Notes: generated by a model not told the origin, from the letters alone. A stretch of DNA of 64,000 nucleotides from Silurus meridionalis (GCF_014805685.1 NC_060904.1:17718311-17782310), one strand, 5' to 3'; positions 1 through 13,090 are shown, numbered from the stretch's first letter. Made by a program: numbers and translations.

Positions 1-136
1 GTGTTTAAACTGTTCTATCATGGTGTGGATGGAAGAGAAATGGTGTAGGGGGGATTCTGAAGGAAGAGTACAGTAAGAGTGTAGTGGAGGTGAAGAGATA
101 AAGTGATGAACGTAAAAAAAGCTGAAAGTTGAAGGC

Positions 137-430
137 GTGATGATAAACGTCATCAGTGTTTGGAGACGTCATCAACGTTTTGGAGACAAGGTGAGGGAGG
201 TGAGATTGAGATGGTTTGGACATGTGCAGAGGAGGGACATGGGGTATATCAGTAGGAGAATGCTGAGGATGGAGCCACCAGGAAGGAGGAAAAGAGGAAG
301 ACCAAGGAGGTTCATGGATGTGGTGAGGGAAGACATGCAGGTAGATGGTGTGAAAGAGGCAGATGTAGAGGACAGGGGGTATGGAGACAGATGATCTGCT
401 GTGGCGCCCCCTAATGGGAGAAGCCAAAGA
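137..430 (+). mobile_element. 3' end of a LINE (non-LTR retrotransposon) ORF
   Basis: An open frame reads [19 protein letters not shown], then a basic RKRGRPRR stretch and [12 protein letters not shown] recognise this as the C-terminal tail of a reverse-transcriptase polyprotein that is very common in fish genomes. The same words recur on the minus strand at 10.07-10.39 kb and, more decayed, at 63.26-63.46 kb. Only the 3' end is present, as expected for a 5'-truncated LINE insertion. The exact clade was not determined. Confidence 0.7.
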
Positions 431-2126
431 AGAAAAAGATGTAAAAACTCCAGGTCACTTCAGGACGTTCTATCAGATGGTAAGGTTAATGTAGAGACAG
501 TTATTCAACTATAGCACATGAAATAAAGCATAAAACATATTTTTCGATTATTTTCATGTCTGTCTCTCACAAAGATCTTGGGATTATCCCGGCTACGGGA
601 AGGCAGAGGGATGGATAGATGGTCAGTAGATGTATAGATGGTGAGCAAGGATCAGTTCCTTCTATGCTGTGATGAACAACTTTTTATTACATGATTACAT
701 TGACCTGTATACGGTACTGTACACATTTTCAACAAAAATAAATTAATAAAGAAAGAAAAATGAAGTCCACTAGTTTTGTCCCTGGAATAAACCCTGAATT
801 GATTTTTCTGTCTATGACATTAAAACACTTTACACACAATTAAATCACGATCATAAAAAATTAAATCAAATACATTCATGTCATCTACTAAAGATGATTT
901 CTCTCAGACACGGTTCAGCATTCAGTCTGCTGTTCGGATACAAATATCTCGTGTTTCGGTTTCAAACAGAACCAGAAGTTAGTCGTTTTCATTTTCCTGA
1001 TCCAGGTAAGATCTTGTGTGGAACATTTCTGAGGAAATATTTAGTAAAGAGATCGAGACCTGATATTTCTGCTACTGGAGTTACAGCAGGAAACAGAAAT
1101 ACAGATATTTTTAGACCTAGAAAAAAAATTAAAGAATTTTTTTTAAGTACAAATTTAACAATTTACATTAAAAAAGGAAAATAAAAGCAAAAGACACAAA
1201 AGTCAAAGTAAATCAAAATAAAATATTTAATAAAATACACACAATTAAATTATCATAAAGTTAAACAAAAAATATATATAATAATTTGAATTAAATAAAC
1301 ACAAAGGCTTAAAGAAACACAAACATAAAAAACAAAAATAGAAGAAATAATTAACTAAATACAGCTGCTTCAACAAACACATATATAGAGTTTAAATAAC
1401 AAATAAATATTAAATATATACCGCTACTCAAATAATGCCCTCACTGAACTTTAAAAAAATGCAAATAAAAAATACAAAAGTTATATATAGTAGTATTAAC
1501 TATATATAGCCACCTAAATTATACATAAATTAAATCAAATTATTATAAATTACTTTAAATTAAAAAAAACAAAAACAATTGAATTACCTTTTTATAACCA
1601 CTTTAATGATCCAATACAAAAAAAAAAAAGAAACTATATAAAGCTACTTCATCGATGTTGGAAACTGAATTTAAATGACAATTAAATAATAATTAAATTA
1701 AATAATTTAATAAAATGGTTTGAAATCCGATTCTCTTATTTCCATACACACTTTACTTCTGTAGATATTTTAAAAAAAAACAAGCAATAAATGGTGTAAA
1801 TGTTTTGAGCAAACACTTCTGCGATGTTTGAAATAATTAATTCCTCCTCTAAACTTTTTGTGCATTTTAAAATGTAAAAGTTTCTGTAAATCTGATTCTC
1901 CCTCTGGACCAAAATATAATGCACTCAAATAAACCTTTTATACACATTCAACACCAAAATAATATATTTTGAATAAAAAGGGAATAAAAGACAAGTGCTA
2001 CAGGACGTTTCAGATGATCTCTAGATGTGCAAAATGAACTCTTCATCATCATCATCATCATCATCAGTTGTATAAAATTAAATTTGCATAATACGAGGTA
2101 AATCATTATAACTTTTAACATGAGAG
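431..2126. other. AT-rich flank without recognised genes
   Basis: This stretch is very AT-rich, with many short A runs and a short (ATC)n tract near 2045-2068. The open frames in it are short and low-complexity, and none resembles a known protein. It lies downstream of phf1, so part may be 3' flank or an extended 3' UTR of that gene. Confidence 0.5.
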
Positions 2127-2132
2127 TTTATT
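2127..2132 (-). terminator. Candidate phf1 polyadenylation signal
   Basis: TTTATT on the plus strand reads AATAAA on the minus strand, about 330 bases beyond the phf1 stop codon. It is a plausible cleavage signal, but other AATAAA-like words exist further down. Confidence 0.35.
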
Positions 2133-2464
2133 GTACTTTTGCCTTTCGTATTGGACTCTGGTGTCATTCATACGACCTTCCATGAATTTCTGTCTTAAAA
2201 GAAATCCTGTAATTCAGACGTGTAAATAAGATGAATATTTCTATTATACTCTATTATATTATATATATGGTACAAATCAGGATAGTAAAGTCCAAGGCAT
2301 TCTAAAGGTGTTTTCTAACAGTATTCGAAGTACAGGAGACGTCGTGGAAAGGAGCGAGGGATGATTTCTAACGATCCCACAGAGCCGAGTCGTCATCTGC
2401 ACGGATTCATGTTGTTTGTCTGCTGTGATGTGAACGTCTGCAGTTTCGTCTTTTCACTTTTTTT

Positions 2465-5064
2465 TTAATAAACTCGGACGTTTCCCCACTCCACCAGGTA
2501 CTGGACCTTTCCGTCCGGCGTGACACGTCTGGCCAGGATCCTCACCGCCTCGCCTCCACCCCAGCCTCGATTCGCCATGTGCCCTTCCAAGTTCACTCCG
2601 TTGGGGTAGGGGGCGACATCGTGCAGGAACAGAGATGGGCATTGCTCAAACCTCTGCCCTGGCGGGTGAGGGGACGACATGGAGAAAGGGAGACAGGGAG
2701 CAGGAAGTCGACACGGGTCCTCGGCACTGTCAGTGGTGAAATACAGACTTTATTGAGCTTCGTAAGAACTTGAATGGTGAATACTGTGATTTTGATCAAT
2801 GGTTTAAAGCAAAAGATGAATTTGATGAAGTGGAGAAGGAAGCGTTCACATGGGGAAATAGAACAAAGAAACTGCACCAGGACCCTAACCCTAACTCCAA
2901 CAGCTTCGTTATTTATAGAGATACAGCACAGACTCAAAAAAGTTGTGATGGGGCCAGCAAAGTCTGGAAAAAGTATATGTTATTAACCTTAAACAGTTGA
3001 AGAAACATTTTGAAACTGATGAAGTTAATTGACAGCAGTAATAGGACAATTGGGTATAAATAGTGTAAGTTAGAAAGGCAGAGTCTCAGAAGTAAAATGG
3101 GCAGAGCTTCACCAATCTGTGAAAGATTTTATCCATAAACTGTGAAACAATTTCAGAAAGTTTGTCAACATTTAATTACAAAACAGTTGAATATCTAATT
3201 ATTTACAGATTGTAATATCATAAAAACTTCAAAGAATCTGAAATCAATCAATGCAGGTGATCTTCGGGGCCAAAGAACAACAAATGCTTTTAATCAGAAA
3301 AGGTCTTTTTTTCACGGAAGGTGTTGCATATTTAAGCACAACAATGCTAACTACATACAGCATCTTTTACACCTGCACAACTTTGTAGTAGAAGATTTTG
3401 GGTGCTGAACTGGACTGTATGCCGTCTCGACCTTTCAGCATTTTAAAACCTTCGGTTCATGAAATGAAAAAACACAACAAAGGAAACCCAGAACTGTTGA
3501 GCAGCTAGAATCCTGTATCAGACACATATGGGACAACATTCTTCTCCTAAAACATCAGCAACTGGTCACCTCAGTTCCCAGATGTATACGGACAGAAGAC
3601 GTGATCCCACCCAGTGGTAAACAAGTCCTGTCCTAACTTTTTTGAGACGTGTTTCAGCCATCAAATTAAAAATGACCTTTTTTTCCCCTCCTTAAAATGG
3701 TATATATTCTCAATTTAAACATCTGATATGTTTTCTAGGGTTAGGGTTTTAGAATTAGGGTTTGTTTGCACTGTACATACACACCTGTAGTGGTGCAGAG
3801 TTCGAGGCAGACCCTGAGATCCGTTATACGATGGGTGATACAGAGGCAGCATTCTCTTAGGGGGAGACCTGTTTATACACATACAAATAAAACACTGAAA
3901 TCATCCCCAAACTATTCTCAAGATTCTCAGAACCATATAACACTCAATTTAAATTTTTGTATATTTTTTAAAGGGCCGTAGTCTACACCACTGAGCAGCA
4001 GTACTAACCCCAGTGCTAACTCCTCCTCGGATTTTCGAGAGTTGTACACGTTTGCACCGTTCACACACCCGTGACAACACGGCACCAGGTTTAACTGGTT
4101 AGCAGGAGGACACGGCTGGAGAGGAAAGAAAAGCAGTGAGAATAACATATGCTAATACATATGCTAATGCTGCTCTGATACTAGCGTTTGCCCACATCAG
4201 TCAGGCTGCTAGTCAGATAGTCGGAAAGTTAGTCCAGGCTAGCATGCTAGCTGTCTTTCCTTTTAGTAGATTTGTGTGTCTTCAAATATCTTTAGACATG
4301 AGTTCAGTCATAAGGAATGTGCCCCACAATTGTATGCTAACATGACAACGAATTTTAGCTTGTACCAGTCACGCTAATTGATGCGAATTGATCTTATTTT
4401 TTTTATAGATTTTGATCTGTACAAAAAGGTACATTTCTAAACACATGCTAATTCCTACTTGAATGACGTGCTGGGGCTGATGGGTAATGAAGTTCTGCAC
4501 CTTTCGTGATACTATTTCGGTTTGGAATCACTTGTGTGTCCTTGTATCCTCTTGTCCTCTTGTCTTTCTGTCTCCATGTACTCTTATGCTCTTGTCTTTC
4601 TGTCTTTCTCTCTTTCTGTCATCCTCTCCTCCTCCTATTTTCCTGGCATCCTATCTTCATGTCCTTCTGTCCTCCTATCTTTGTGCTCTCCTCTCCTCCT
4701 GACTTCCTTTCCTATTATCTTCCTGTTTTCTTGTCCTCATGTCCTCTTTTTATTTCTGCTCAGGCATATGATTTAAGCGTTCTACAGCTCTACCGAACGT
4801 GCTGTTGACGCTCTAGCTCTTCTGTCCGTGTGCCAGCTCCACCTGGTCGAGCTTTAATCACCTCTAAAGAGCGTCTGGAACGAATCCCAGATCCCACAGA
4901 ATCTCATTTCTCTAAAACCACAGCATTAAAATTGTCCATGTATTAAAAAGAGACACATTGTTCTTGTTCCTAAACGTTTATAGCTACGTTTAACATCGTG
5001 GAATACAACAGTTACATTTATTATAGCTTACGTTATAGCAGCGAGAAATATCTGAGCTGAGAAA

Positions 5065-5104
<40 letters not shown>

Positions 5105-5776
5105 TGAATGAACAGTTAATATAGAAACCATTAAAACCAGTATCAATTAGCGCATCAATAAGAATGTACACCGTATGACCAAAAGTATTTGGACACCCGA
5201 CCATAAGATTATTAAGTTTTTTTGCCCATTCCAAATGTATTCCACATTTGCTTTTATAATAAGCTCCACTCTTCTGAGAAGATGTTCCACTGGATTTTGT
5301 GGAGATTTGTGGAGAGTCATTCAGCCACAGTTCCTGGGCTGCATTCTTCAGCTCTATATATGTAGACATTCCACATCTTCCAACCCATGAAATGCAGATC
5401 TTCATGAAGCTGGCTTTGTGCTCTTTGTGTTGTGCTGAAACAGGTTTGGGTCTCAAAAGTTCAAGTGAAGGAAAGATTTTATGCTCCTGCATCCCAAGAT
5501 GTCCGATACAATTGTGTGTTTGATAATAAAGTTGGAAGAGAAACCATATATGGAAGGGGAAAGTTTGGGAAAATCGTCCCAATACTTCTGCCTCTACAGG
5601 GTGCAGCTGCAAAAGGAAATGAATGAAACCTGGAGCTGATTCTGAGTGCAGGTGGACATTAGAGACAGAAATGCTGACCTGCTGAAGTGTCTCGACGATG
5701 CGCCGTTTTGATTTGCGAGACTCCGAGGCTGCGGTTCGTCTCTGGCATGGCAGTGACAGCGGGCTGCAGAGCAAAT

Positions 5777-5820
<44 letters not shown>

Positions 5821-6077
5821 CTGAAACATCTCTCAGTCACCTGAATGAGGTTTGTTTTTTCTTGAAGAGAAAAAACAACGTTTAAATGTGCTTGTGCAAT
5901 AGTTTATACACCCCCATGGTTTTTGAATGGACAGATAAAGAAAGTGAATCTAAACTTTACAGAAATAATGAGTAGAAGAAGCTCTGCATAAAACACATTG
6001 TGTATGTGTGTGTGTGTGTGTGTGTGCGTGTATACAGTATGTGTGCGTGAATGTATGTCTGTGTGTGTGTTTGTACA

Positions 6078-6132
<55 letters not shown>

Positions 6133-6538
6133 CAGTATGTGTGCGTGAATGTATGTCTGTGTGTGTGTTTGTACAGTATGTGTGTGTGTGTGTGTAAAAC
6201 AGTAAGCCAGTGTGTGACCTTTGCACTGACCTTTTGCGGTGCGTGATGTTGATGGGCTGCTCGGTGATGAGGGGTGAGGAATCGGATGACAGTGGGGGCG
6301 GAGCTCGAACCTGAAGCCCGAAAAGACACTTCTTCTTCTTGATCTCTTTCCCCGAGACGAACCTGGATCAGGTAATTTTCCCGACAGAGATCGGACACGA
6401 TCGGAGTGTAAATAAGGTGAAAACATATCTCAGGACTCTCTGGTTAGACGGCAGTGTGGTGTGTCTCACCTGTCCTTGTGGGAGTTTAACGCATTGAGCA
6501 GATTGTGGCAGCGATCCTGCTTCGGAGTTTCTGACAAC

Positions 6539-6582
<44 letters not shown>

Positions 6583-9500
6583 TATATTATGTAACATAAA
6601 ATCTAATCAAATCTAATCTATCAGAAAACATTAAAATAAAGTAGAAATCGCTGTTCTTTTTAAATACTTTGACTGTACCACAGTTGTTTATTTCATACTG
6701 TTTGCACAAAATGGTGCAAAAAACTAAAAACATCAAACCACCAATACAAACTAGATGAGGAACAGAACATCCTTCTGGAACAGTTATAGAGTGTGTCATT
6801 GTTCAGCCAGACCTCAGACACAGACGTATGCAATAATGTCCTGATTTTTTGAGCACGAGTGTGAAGTGACTTATAGTGCAGTAAATGTAGTGTAAATCAT
6901 ATCAGACACGTCATCTCCAGACGTGTTCACGTTACCGTTCCTAACAGCAAAGAATCCCAGTTCTCATTGGTGAAGGCCATAATTTCATGATCGAAATCGA
7001 AGTATTTTCTCTTGCAGCACAGCGACAGATGATACAACACCAAATGGGCCAAATCTACCCTGGAAAGATGGAAGGAAATCACCAAAAATCCACCAAAAAA
7101 AACATTAGTAATGTGTTGATCGTTGATATTCTGAAAAAAGATCTTACCAGGTCATAGGAAGTCTCTGAATGGTCTCAGGTCCATTCGTACACACCGAACA
7201 CTGGAAGTGATAAAACCTAAAAAAAAAAAAAAGATAAACATGTACAGTAAAATGTCAAAAGTGTAAAAGTAATGTAGCTAGCATGAGGCTAACCTGTCTC
7301 CATATAGCAGAGGTTTGGTCAGGCACTGAGTGCAGGCTTCATGAAACCACTGGCCACAACCACCACACTGCAACATCTTCAAGTTCCACCTCATGACAGG
7401 ACAAAAACGGATTACTCTATAACTCAACAGCAATCTACATTTATTATCGAATGTTTCATCATGGTTACCACCCGAGCTAGCTGTTAGATGCGTGTTAGAA
7501 AAATTCACTAAAAGAATGTATTATTTGAAATGCTAGCTTGCTAGTTTGCTAGTTAGCATACTTAGGTTTAGTAGCCATTCAGGTTTACCAACATGCTAGC
7601 TAACAGTTGAAGTAGCTGAGGTGACTAGCATGCTAGCTGACATGAAGTTTGTTAAAATGGTTTGCTAGAAAGCTAGTCAAATATCACACAATTATATAGT
7701 ATTAATAATAATTTCCCTTCGTTTCTCCCTATGATAAATGTGTTTATTAAATTCTGGTCTATGTGGGTTGAGTATGTAATGCAATTTTGCAGACTTTAAG
7801 GAAATATACAGTATAAAAATGTCCCTTACTTTTCTAAATGGAAACCGTTTTGGTAAATTTACTTAAACACTTCTTCACTATTACATATTGAAATTTAGTA
7901 TGCTTTTCCTTTCAGCCTCTACCACATACTGAGGACCTACAACTAACATCTTTTATTAAGAAATTGAATTTTAATGCATATATCTGAAAATTTTATCTTG
8001 TTTTTATTATTATTAAAAAAAAAAAAGGGGAAGAAAAATATTTATTGTATTGTTGTTTATGTTACTGCAATAAAAATAAATAATTGGGGAAAAAATATGG
8101 TGTTATTAGAGTTATTAACGCACTTGTGTATGCTATGCTAGCAGCCAGCTAGTCACTTTTTTAAACGTGTTGCTAGCATCCAAGTGCCACTAAATTAAGC
8201 GAGTTACATAAGCCTTTGTAAAAGGCTGTTATTTTCAGGTAATAATGTAAAGTATTTTGCATATGGAACCTGATTGGCTCTTGTGTTTTATGATGCAATA
8301 ACGCCTCCCTTTCCATGTTCCACACATAAAACAAGACTCACTCTCCAGGTCCAGCGCAGTAGCAGTAACACTGTTGCTGATTGGTCAGATGCTGAGCATC
8401 CCAGTCCAGAGTGGAAAGCTGGTAGGGCAACCTCGACTTCATCAGTTGCATGAGTCGAGCGAAACGCCCTCGTTTTAAGGCTCCGCCCCTCTGTGATCAA
8501 ACACAGTCGGTCAGATCGTTCGTGAAGTTCTAGCGTTCGAGTGAAATCAACACATTCTAATTCCTTCCAGGCTGAATTTAGGAAAAAGTCTGGAATGTGT
8601 GCAAGTGTGAAATGCAAGCAGTGACAGACAGATTAAAGAACTCGCGGCCTAATAGCATGCAGAGAAGCGTAAGTAATTCATCAGCAGACACAAAAGTAAA
8701 GATCTGCATCAAAGGTGGAACTTGACGGGAATTTTGGCTCCAGACCTTGGTAGCGACGGCGAAGACGCACTGGCGGCAGATCCACGAGTCGCAGTCCACC
8801 TCGGGGTCGATGGCCGGAGTGTGACACTGAGCATGATAACCTGGGGGAAGAAACCCGCATCTTATTTCCAATTCATTTGAAGTTGAGTGCAAAAGTTTGT
8901 GTACCATTAGGACGAAATCCAGAAATCAAAGAGGTTTGAAGTTACTACAAGCGAAAATTTGCAAATGTAGGCTACATCTAATTAAATATGCATATATGTG
9001 CATATTTTATTATGTTGAGGAAAACTGGGTCGAGTCGTATTGGATAAAATATATAAAAAGGAATAAGCTCAAGAAAAGTACCATTTTATGTATTTTTAAA
9101 TATAAAATCATAAATCTAACACTTACTATCGCTTTCAGACATTTTCTCTGTAATAAGCTTCTGAATAAGGATGAGAACTTAAATGTTAAATTTCATTAAT
9201 ACAGCTTCTGTAGAAATGTTTTTTATTGTTTTTGTCTTAAAATATATCGCATTGAAATTTTTTGACAGAATATTTTTTTAAACTATTAACGTGTATCACA
9301 ATGACACATGGTTTGACATTAGGAAACAAGCTTTTCAGGGATACGTCACATTATGTGATTGTGAAATGGGTGAAAGTTTTTAAAGGTGCAGACTTCAGCG
9401 CTGTTTGCGAGCAGATGAAAATAAAATGCTGAAATATGCATAATAATGCTGAATTGTTTATATTTTTGTTTCCACAGTTGAAATAAAATAAATAAAAAGT

Positions 9501-10018
9501 CGGACAAGTCGGGTGTCCCAATACTTATGGTCATACAGTGTATTATTTAAGTAATAATAATTTTGTTGAATGATAAAACAAGGTCATAAACAGAGAATTA
9601 GTGTTTGTATAAATATTAACCTAATATAATAAAAGGAATAAAACCTAATAATTAATAACTAATGGTTCTGCTTTATATTTCACCCCCTGAATTCACAGCG
9701 CATTATTCAGTAGCTACAGAAATCATCATTGGAAAGGAGATTTATTCATAATAATTCTCATGATTTTTAAAATCTTAATAAATAGTTTTGTTAATAAAGG
9801 CAATATTATGAATATTTTACTTACTATGGCGGCATTTCAGACACGTTATGAGAGGTTCTTTCAGAGGAGGGCCGTCACAGACACAACACACTTCCTCTCC
9901 ACTCGCTGAGACTGAGAGAGTCACAGAGAGAGAAGAAGAAGAGGAGAGACAAAAAAAGGAGAGATGGAAGTGATACAGAGACAGAAAGAAACAAAGAGAA
10001 AGAGGACAAAGGAGAGAT

Positions 10019-10061
<43 letters not shown>

Positions 10062-10930
10062 TAGGAAGTGTCACACTTGAGAAGTGTCCCCCTGTCCTCT
10101 ACATCTGCCTCCTTCAAACCAACCACCTGCATGTCTTCTCTCACCACATCCATAAACCTCCTCCTTGGTCTTCCTCTTTTCCTCCATCCTGGCACCTCCA
10201 TCCTCAGCATTCTCCTACTGATATACCCCATGTCCCTCCTCTGCACATGTCCAAACCATCTCAATAGCTTCTCTCTCACTTCGTCTTCTAAAAGTCCTTC
10301 CTGCACAGTCCCTCTAATAAACTCATTTCTAGTCCTGTCCATCCTCATCAGGAACAATGAAAACCACAGCTCCACCTCCTGTCAATGTCAATGTCTCTAA
10401 ACCATACAACATAGCAGGTCTCACCACCGTCTAATACACTATAATACATTATAATACACTATAATACACTATAATACATTATAATACACTATAATACACC
10501 TTATTATCAGTATCTGCATTCTGTATATGAGCTCATCGACCAAATTATTAAAAGATCGCATGAATAATGTCATTATTTATTAACCATCTCTTATAAAGTT
10601 ATGGCAAGAAAAACCTACAAATAGTTTTCATTGTACGTTATTAATATCGAGGTCTCCAGCGTCCAGCGTGACGTCCTGCAGGTGAAGGACTTACATGACT
10701 GAATGTCTTTCCTGAGGACCCAGAACTCGGAATTATCCTCGAACCTGACCAAGCAGCACTGTTTCACGACGTCTACCTGAGAAACAGAGCAGGGATTAAC
10801 GCGTACGCTGGGTTTTAGCGTTAACAGAATACCAAAATGTGACACATCTCACTCTTTTGACGTTGCCGAGATATAGAAGTCCGTCGCTCCATCGCGCTAA
10901 GACGTCTTCTCCTTCAGTGACTACACCCAT
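2465..10930 (-). CDS. phf1: PHD finger protein 1 (Polycomb-like, PRC2 accessory subunit)
   Basis: Polycomb-like chromatin protein. By family knowledge it recruits and stimulates the H3K27 methyltransferase complex PRC2 and binds H3K36me3 through its Tudor domain. Exons, 5' to 3' on the minus strand: 10930-10853, 10776-10695, 9905-9825, 8840-8746, 8490-8342, 7389-7294, 7216-7148, 7059-6936, 6537-6470 and 6362-6231, then less certain 5739-5679, 4115-4009 and 2651-2465 (stop). All phases agree, giving about 442 residues. Seen: Tudor ([17 protein letters not shown]), PHD1 (EEVCCVCDG to [14 protein letters not shown]), PHD2 ([19 protein letters not shown]), the extended region ([21 protein letters not shown]), and a C-terminal chromo-like segment ([18 protein letters not shown]). 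[10 protein letters not shown] and [12 protein letters not shown] favour PHF1 over MTF2 and PHF19. The ATG at 10930 is one base inside its exon, so an upstream coding exon is possible. It is divergent from rgl2. Confidence 0.9.
3240..3680 (+). mobile_element. Degenerate DNA-transposon-like fragment in a phf1 intron
   Basis: A stretch ending in a phrase close to GTCCTAACTTTTTTGAGACG, preceded by decayed coding-like sequence, resembles the end of an interspersed DNA repeat seen in many fish. It is recognised only by recall. No terminal inverted repeats were delimited and the family is not named. Confidence 0.3.
4500..4760 (+). repeat. Pyrimidine-rich degenerate tandem repeat
   Basis: About 260 bases are built from variants of CTTGTCCTCTTGTCTTTCTG, nearly all C and T on the plus strand. 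It is a degenerate low-complexity satellite within a phf1 intron, so its open frames (L, S and C-rich) are not genes. Confidence 0.7.
5163..5596. mobile_element. MITE family A, copy 1
   Basis: The left end reads CAAAAGTATTTGGACACC and the right end carries a decayed inverse (CGTCCCAATACTTCTG). The body contains a CCACTCTTCTGAGAAGATGTTCCAC word shared in variants with copies at 29.7, 33.8, 36.2, 38.9 and 59.3 kb. It is non-autonomous, about 430 bp, and lies in a phf1 intron. Confidence 0.65.
6003..6196 (+). repeat. Compound (TG)n minisatellite with a duplicated unit
   Basis: Two nearly identical segments of about 64 bases (roughly 6025-6088 and 6121-6184) contain TACAGTATGTGTGCGTGAAT and TTTGTACAGTATG, and are joined by pure (TG)n. 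The 96-base offset points to unequal exchange or slippage. It is intronic in phf1 and directly downstream of the exon ending at 6231. The Cys/Val and His/Thr open frames across it are artefacts. Confidence 0.8.
6540..6577. repeat. (CA)n microsatellite abutting a phf1 splice acceptor
   Basis: About 18 CA units on the plus strand. On the phf1 (minus) strand this is (TG)n followed at once by TTAG and the exon starting at 6537, so the dinucleotide takes the place of a polypyrimidine tract. Confidence 0.85.
7500..8280. other. phf1 intron between the PHD2 exon and its upstream neighbour
   Basis: AT-rich intronic DNA with clusters of GCTAGC/GCTAGT words near 7510-7680 and 8130-8180. No gene or named repeat was recognised. 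Confidence 0.5.
9495..9541. mobile_element. MITE family A, terminal fragment
   Basis: The sequence GGGTGTCCCAATACTTATGG and the following CATACAGTGTA match the right end of MITE family A. Only the terminus remains, inside a phf1 intron. Confidence 0.5.
10021..10060. repeat. (GA)n microsatellite
   Basis: A run of about 18 AG units within a longer purine-rich stretch (9910-10060) in a phf1 intron. It produces spurious Leu/Ser open frames on the minus strand. Confidence 0.85.
10070..10390 (-). mobile_element. 3' end of a LINE ORF, second copy
   Basis: The minus strand reads [20 protein letters not shown], then [20 protein letters not shown], nearly the same protein words as the copy at 137-430. 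It inserted in the phf1 intron between the second Tudor exon and the PHD1 exon, in the same orientation as phf1. Confidence 0.75.
10431..10500 (+). repeat. Tandem decamer repeat
   Basis: About seven copies of ATAATACACT/ATAATACATT directly adjoin the LINE fragment. It is a short minisatellite, probably arisen at or next to the retroposon end. Confidence 0.8.
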
Positions 10931-11282
10931 CCTGAGGGAGAAGATGGACACCAGTGGGTCAAGAAACAAACACACACACACACAAACAAGTTAACAGTCC
11001 AGAGGAAGCCGTAAGCGCAAGAAAGAACTGTTCTGAGACGTTGGAAATCAAGTCCAGATTTTTGGTTCTGTCCCAGATGGAACCCTCAGGTTTACTTATA
11101 GGATTTCCAATCATATAAAACACACACAGGTGACAACATTTCAGTCCACGATGTTGCCCTTCGTATTATTGGTGCTGTCGCCAACACCTCGTCCTTCACT
11201 CACATCAAAACGTGACATTTTTATCAAAAGTCTAAATGACCTGAACAAAGCCAAAGCTGCAGTATGAACGGAATAAATCTAA

Positions 11283-11326
11283 TCTGCTCTGGATAAGGGC
11301 GTCTGCAAAATGCATTAAATATTAAT
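11283..11326 (+). mobile_element. SINE/LINE 3' tail fragment
   Basis: The words CTGCTCTGGATAAGGGCGTC and TGCAAAATGCATTAAAT match the conserved 3' tail of a widespread fish SINE. The same tail, more decayed, ends the element at 60.23-60.42 kb. The tRNA-like head is missing here. Confidence 0.5.
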
Positions 11327-11457
11327 AAAACCCCACTTTATACATATAAATGATATATTTTAATTATCATATTTTAATTAATGTATTAATTTAAATGAAT
11401 ATAACATTTAATTATAGATTTTATTTAAATTAAAGAAACTAGTGAACTAGTCAATAA

Positions 11458-11461
11458 TAAC

Positions 11462-11493
<32 letters not shown>

Positions 11494-11501
11494 TTAATAA
11501 A

Positions 11502-11539
<38 letters not shown>

Positions 11540-11575
11540 TAATAAAATATATATAATAATATTAATAATAATACA

Positions 11576-11622
<47 letters not shown>

Positions 11623-11623
11623 A

Positions 11624-11654
<31 letters not shown>

Positions 11655-11656
11655 CG

Positions 11657-11693
<37 letters not shown>

Positions 11694-11715
11694 GTAGCAA
11701 CAGAAAATTGAGAAA

Positions 11716-11751
<36 letters not shown>
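11458..11751 (+). repeat. (AAT)n array ending in (AT)n
   Basis: Long AAT/TAA trinucleotide runs are interrupted by AATATATAT and CAATT spacers, then a pure (TA)n run. Spacer-separated blocks of similar length suggest segmental slippage. The Ile/Leu-only open frames here are artefacts. Confidence 0.9.
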
Positions 11752-11759
11752 CAAATAAA

Positions 11760-12886
11760 TATTAGAAATAATTAATTCAATAAAAAAAAGTCAAGTAAAT
11801 GTCATGTGCCAGCAGAATCATGATTAATGGTAAAAAGCCCAGGTGAAGAATATGAGTGTGTACAGGTGACAGGATCAGGATCAGGTTGAGGATCAGGATC
11901 AGGCCTGAGAATCGTGTAATGGTGAGTTTCAGATCTTAGTTCTAAAAAATTAATCAAAGAATGAACACAAGGAAATAAGAGTGAATATGTAGAGGACAGA
12001 CTTTTAACCTGAAAAACTGTTTTATTGCGTTTACACCACAAAAAGCTGCCAGAGATTGCATTTAGATTCTCTCCACAAATGCTCCAATGTTGCATCATGT
12101 TGCAAGAAAACAGAAGAACTCTTCTGTCCTGAACAAACTGTTGCAACTGGAGACTCTGTCCACAATTTGTACCCATTTATCAATAAGAACGTCAATAAAT
12201 GGAATAACAACAAGAAGTTTGGTGTTTCTATCATGCTGAGATTCAACCTTCTAAACTATTCAACAGGTTTCCTGATGTTGGACGTGGGAGCTCTCAGGTC
12301 ATGTAGGACCAGTCACTATATTTCACTCCTCCTGGACATTGAGATGCTACAGCTCAGTTTGTCCCAATGATTAGATGTTGTTTGATACACAACATGTTAG
12401 ATTCTCTCCATCTTCATTTGTTTGGATCCAGAACTGTATTATTTTTTAGGTTAGACGAAAAACTGACCCTCGAAACTCAGGAACCTCGGATCTTTCCGAG
12501 CTTTTCGAAGCCTTGGATAATCAGGAACGTGACAGGAACTCTAAATTTCGTCTTGATCCCATGTAGAAGACTTGCAGAGCGAGCGAATCCCTTTATCTCT
12601 TCACCACATCAGAAATGATTTTTAATCCGAGCGTCTGCTGTACAAGTCGCTGTGAATGAGCTGTTACTATAGAAACGATAATGTATCGGAAAGAGCATAA
12701 ACGTTCTAAAGCAGCTGTGATATGAAGCTGCACCACTGCTCTTCTGATTATCACAATCATCAACCTGACAGTGCCGTGGTGTACGATGACGAAAGACACC
12801 TGAAGACTACGTTGTATTGTCTTTACAGTAACTCTTCTGGATGTGTTCTGCTCTAAGAGATCTTTTGAGATTTATTTCCCTCAGAT

Positions 12887-12927
<41 letters not shown>

Positions 12928-13090
12928 GTGGAGGACATGGAAGACCTCACATACTCGGACAAAAAAACGAGAAGCATCATAAGCACGAGTGTGCAGTTTC
13001 TCAGCTGCACCTGAGGGCATTCTGTAGAAGTTTTGTTGAGAAGAAAGTGGAGGAAAGTTGTGCACTTGTGCCCTGAGAGTCTTGAGAAAG

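Noticed and set aside
2881..3766. Telomere-like words (ACCCTAACCCTAAC near 2883 and GGGTTAGGGTT near 3738)
   Set aside because: Only two or three units each, in opposite orientation, inside a phf1 intron; too short to be an interstitial telomere array.
5957..6426. Long His/Thr and Cys/Val open frames
   Set aside because: They are translations of (CA)n and (TG)n runs; the real phf1 exon in this span (6231-6362) is in its own frame.
2465..10930. Assignment of the Polycomb-like gene to mtf2 or phf19
   Set aside because: [32 protein letters not shown] and [12 protein letters not shown] match remembered PHF1 wording better, and the neighbour rgl2 agrees with the human PHF1 neighbourhood.
11490..11754. 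Ile- and Leu-only open frames
   Set aside because: Pure translation of the (AAT)n array on both strands.
12056..12370. 104-codon plus-strand open frame in the phf1-rgl2 gap
   Set aside because: No recognisable domain, no splice context and no neighbouring coding signal.
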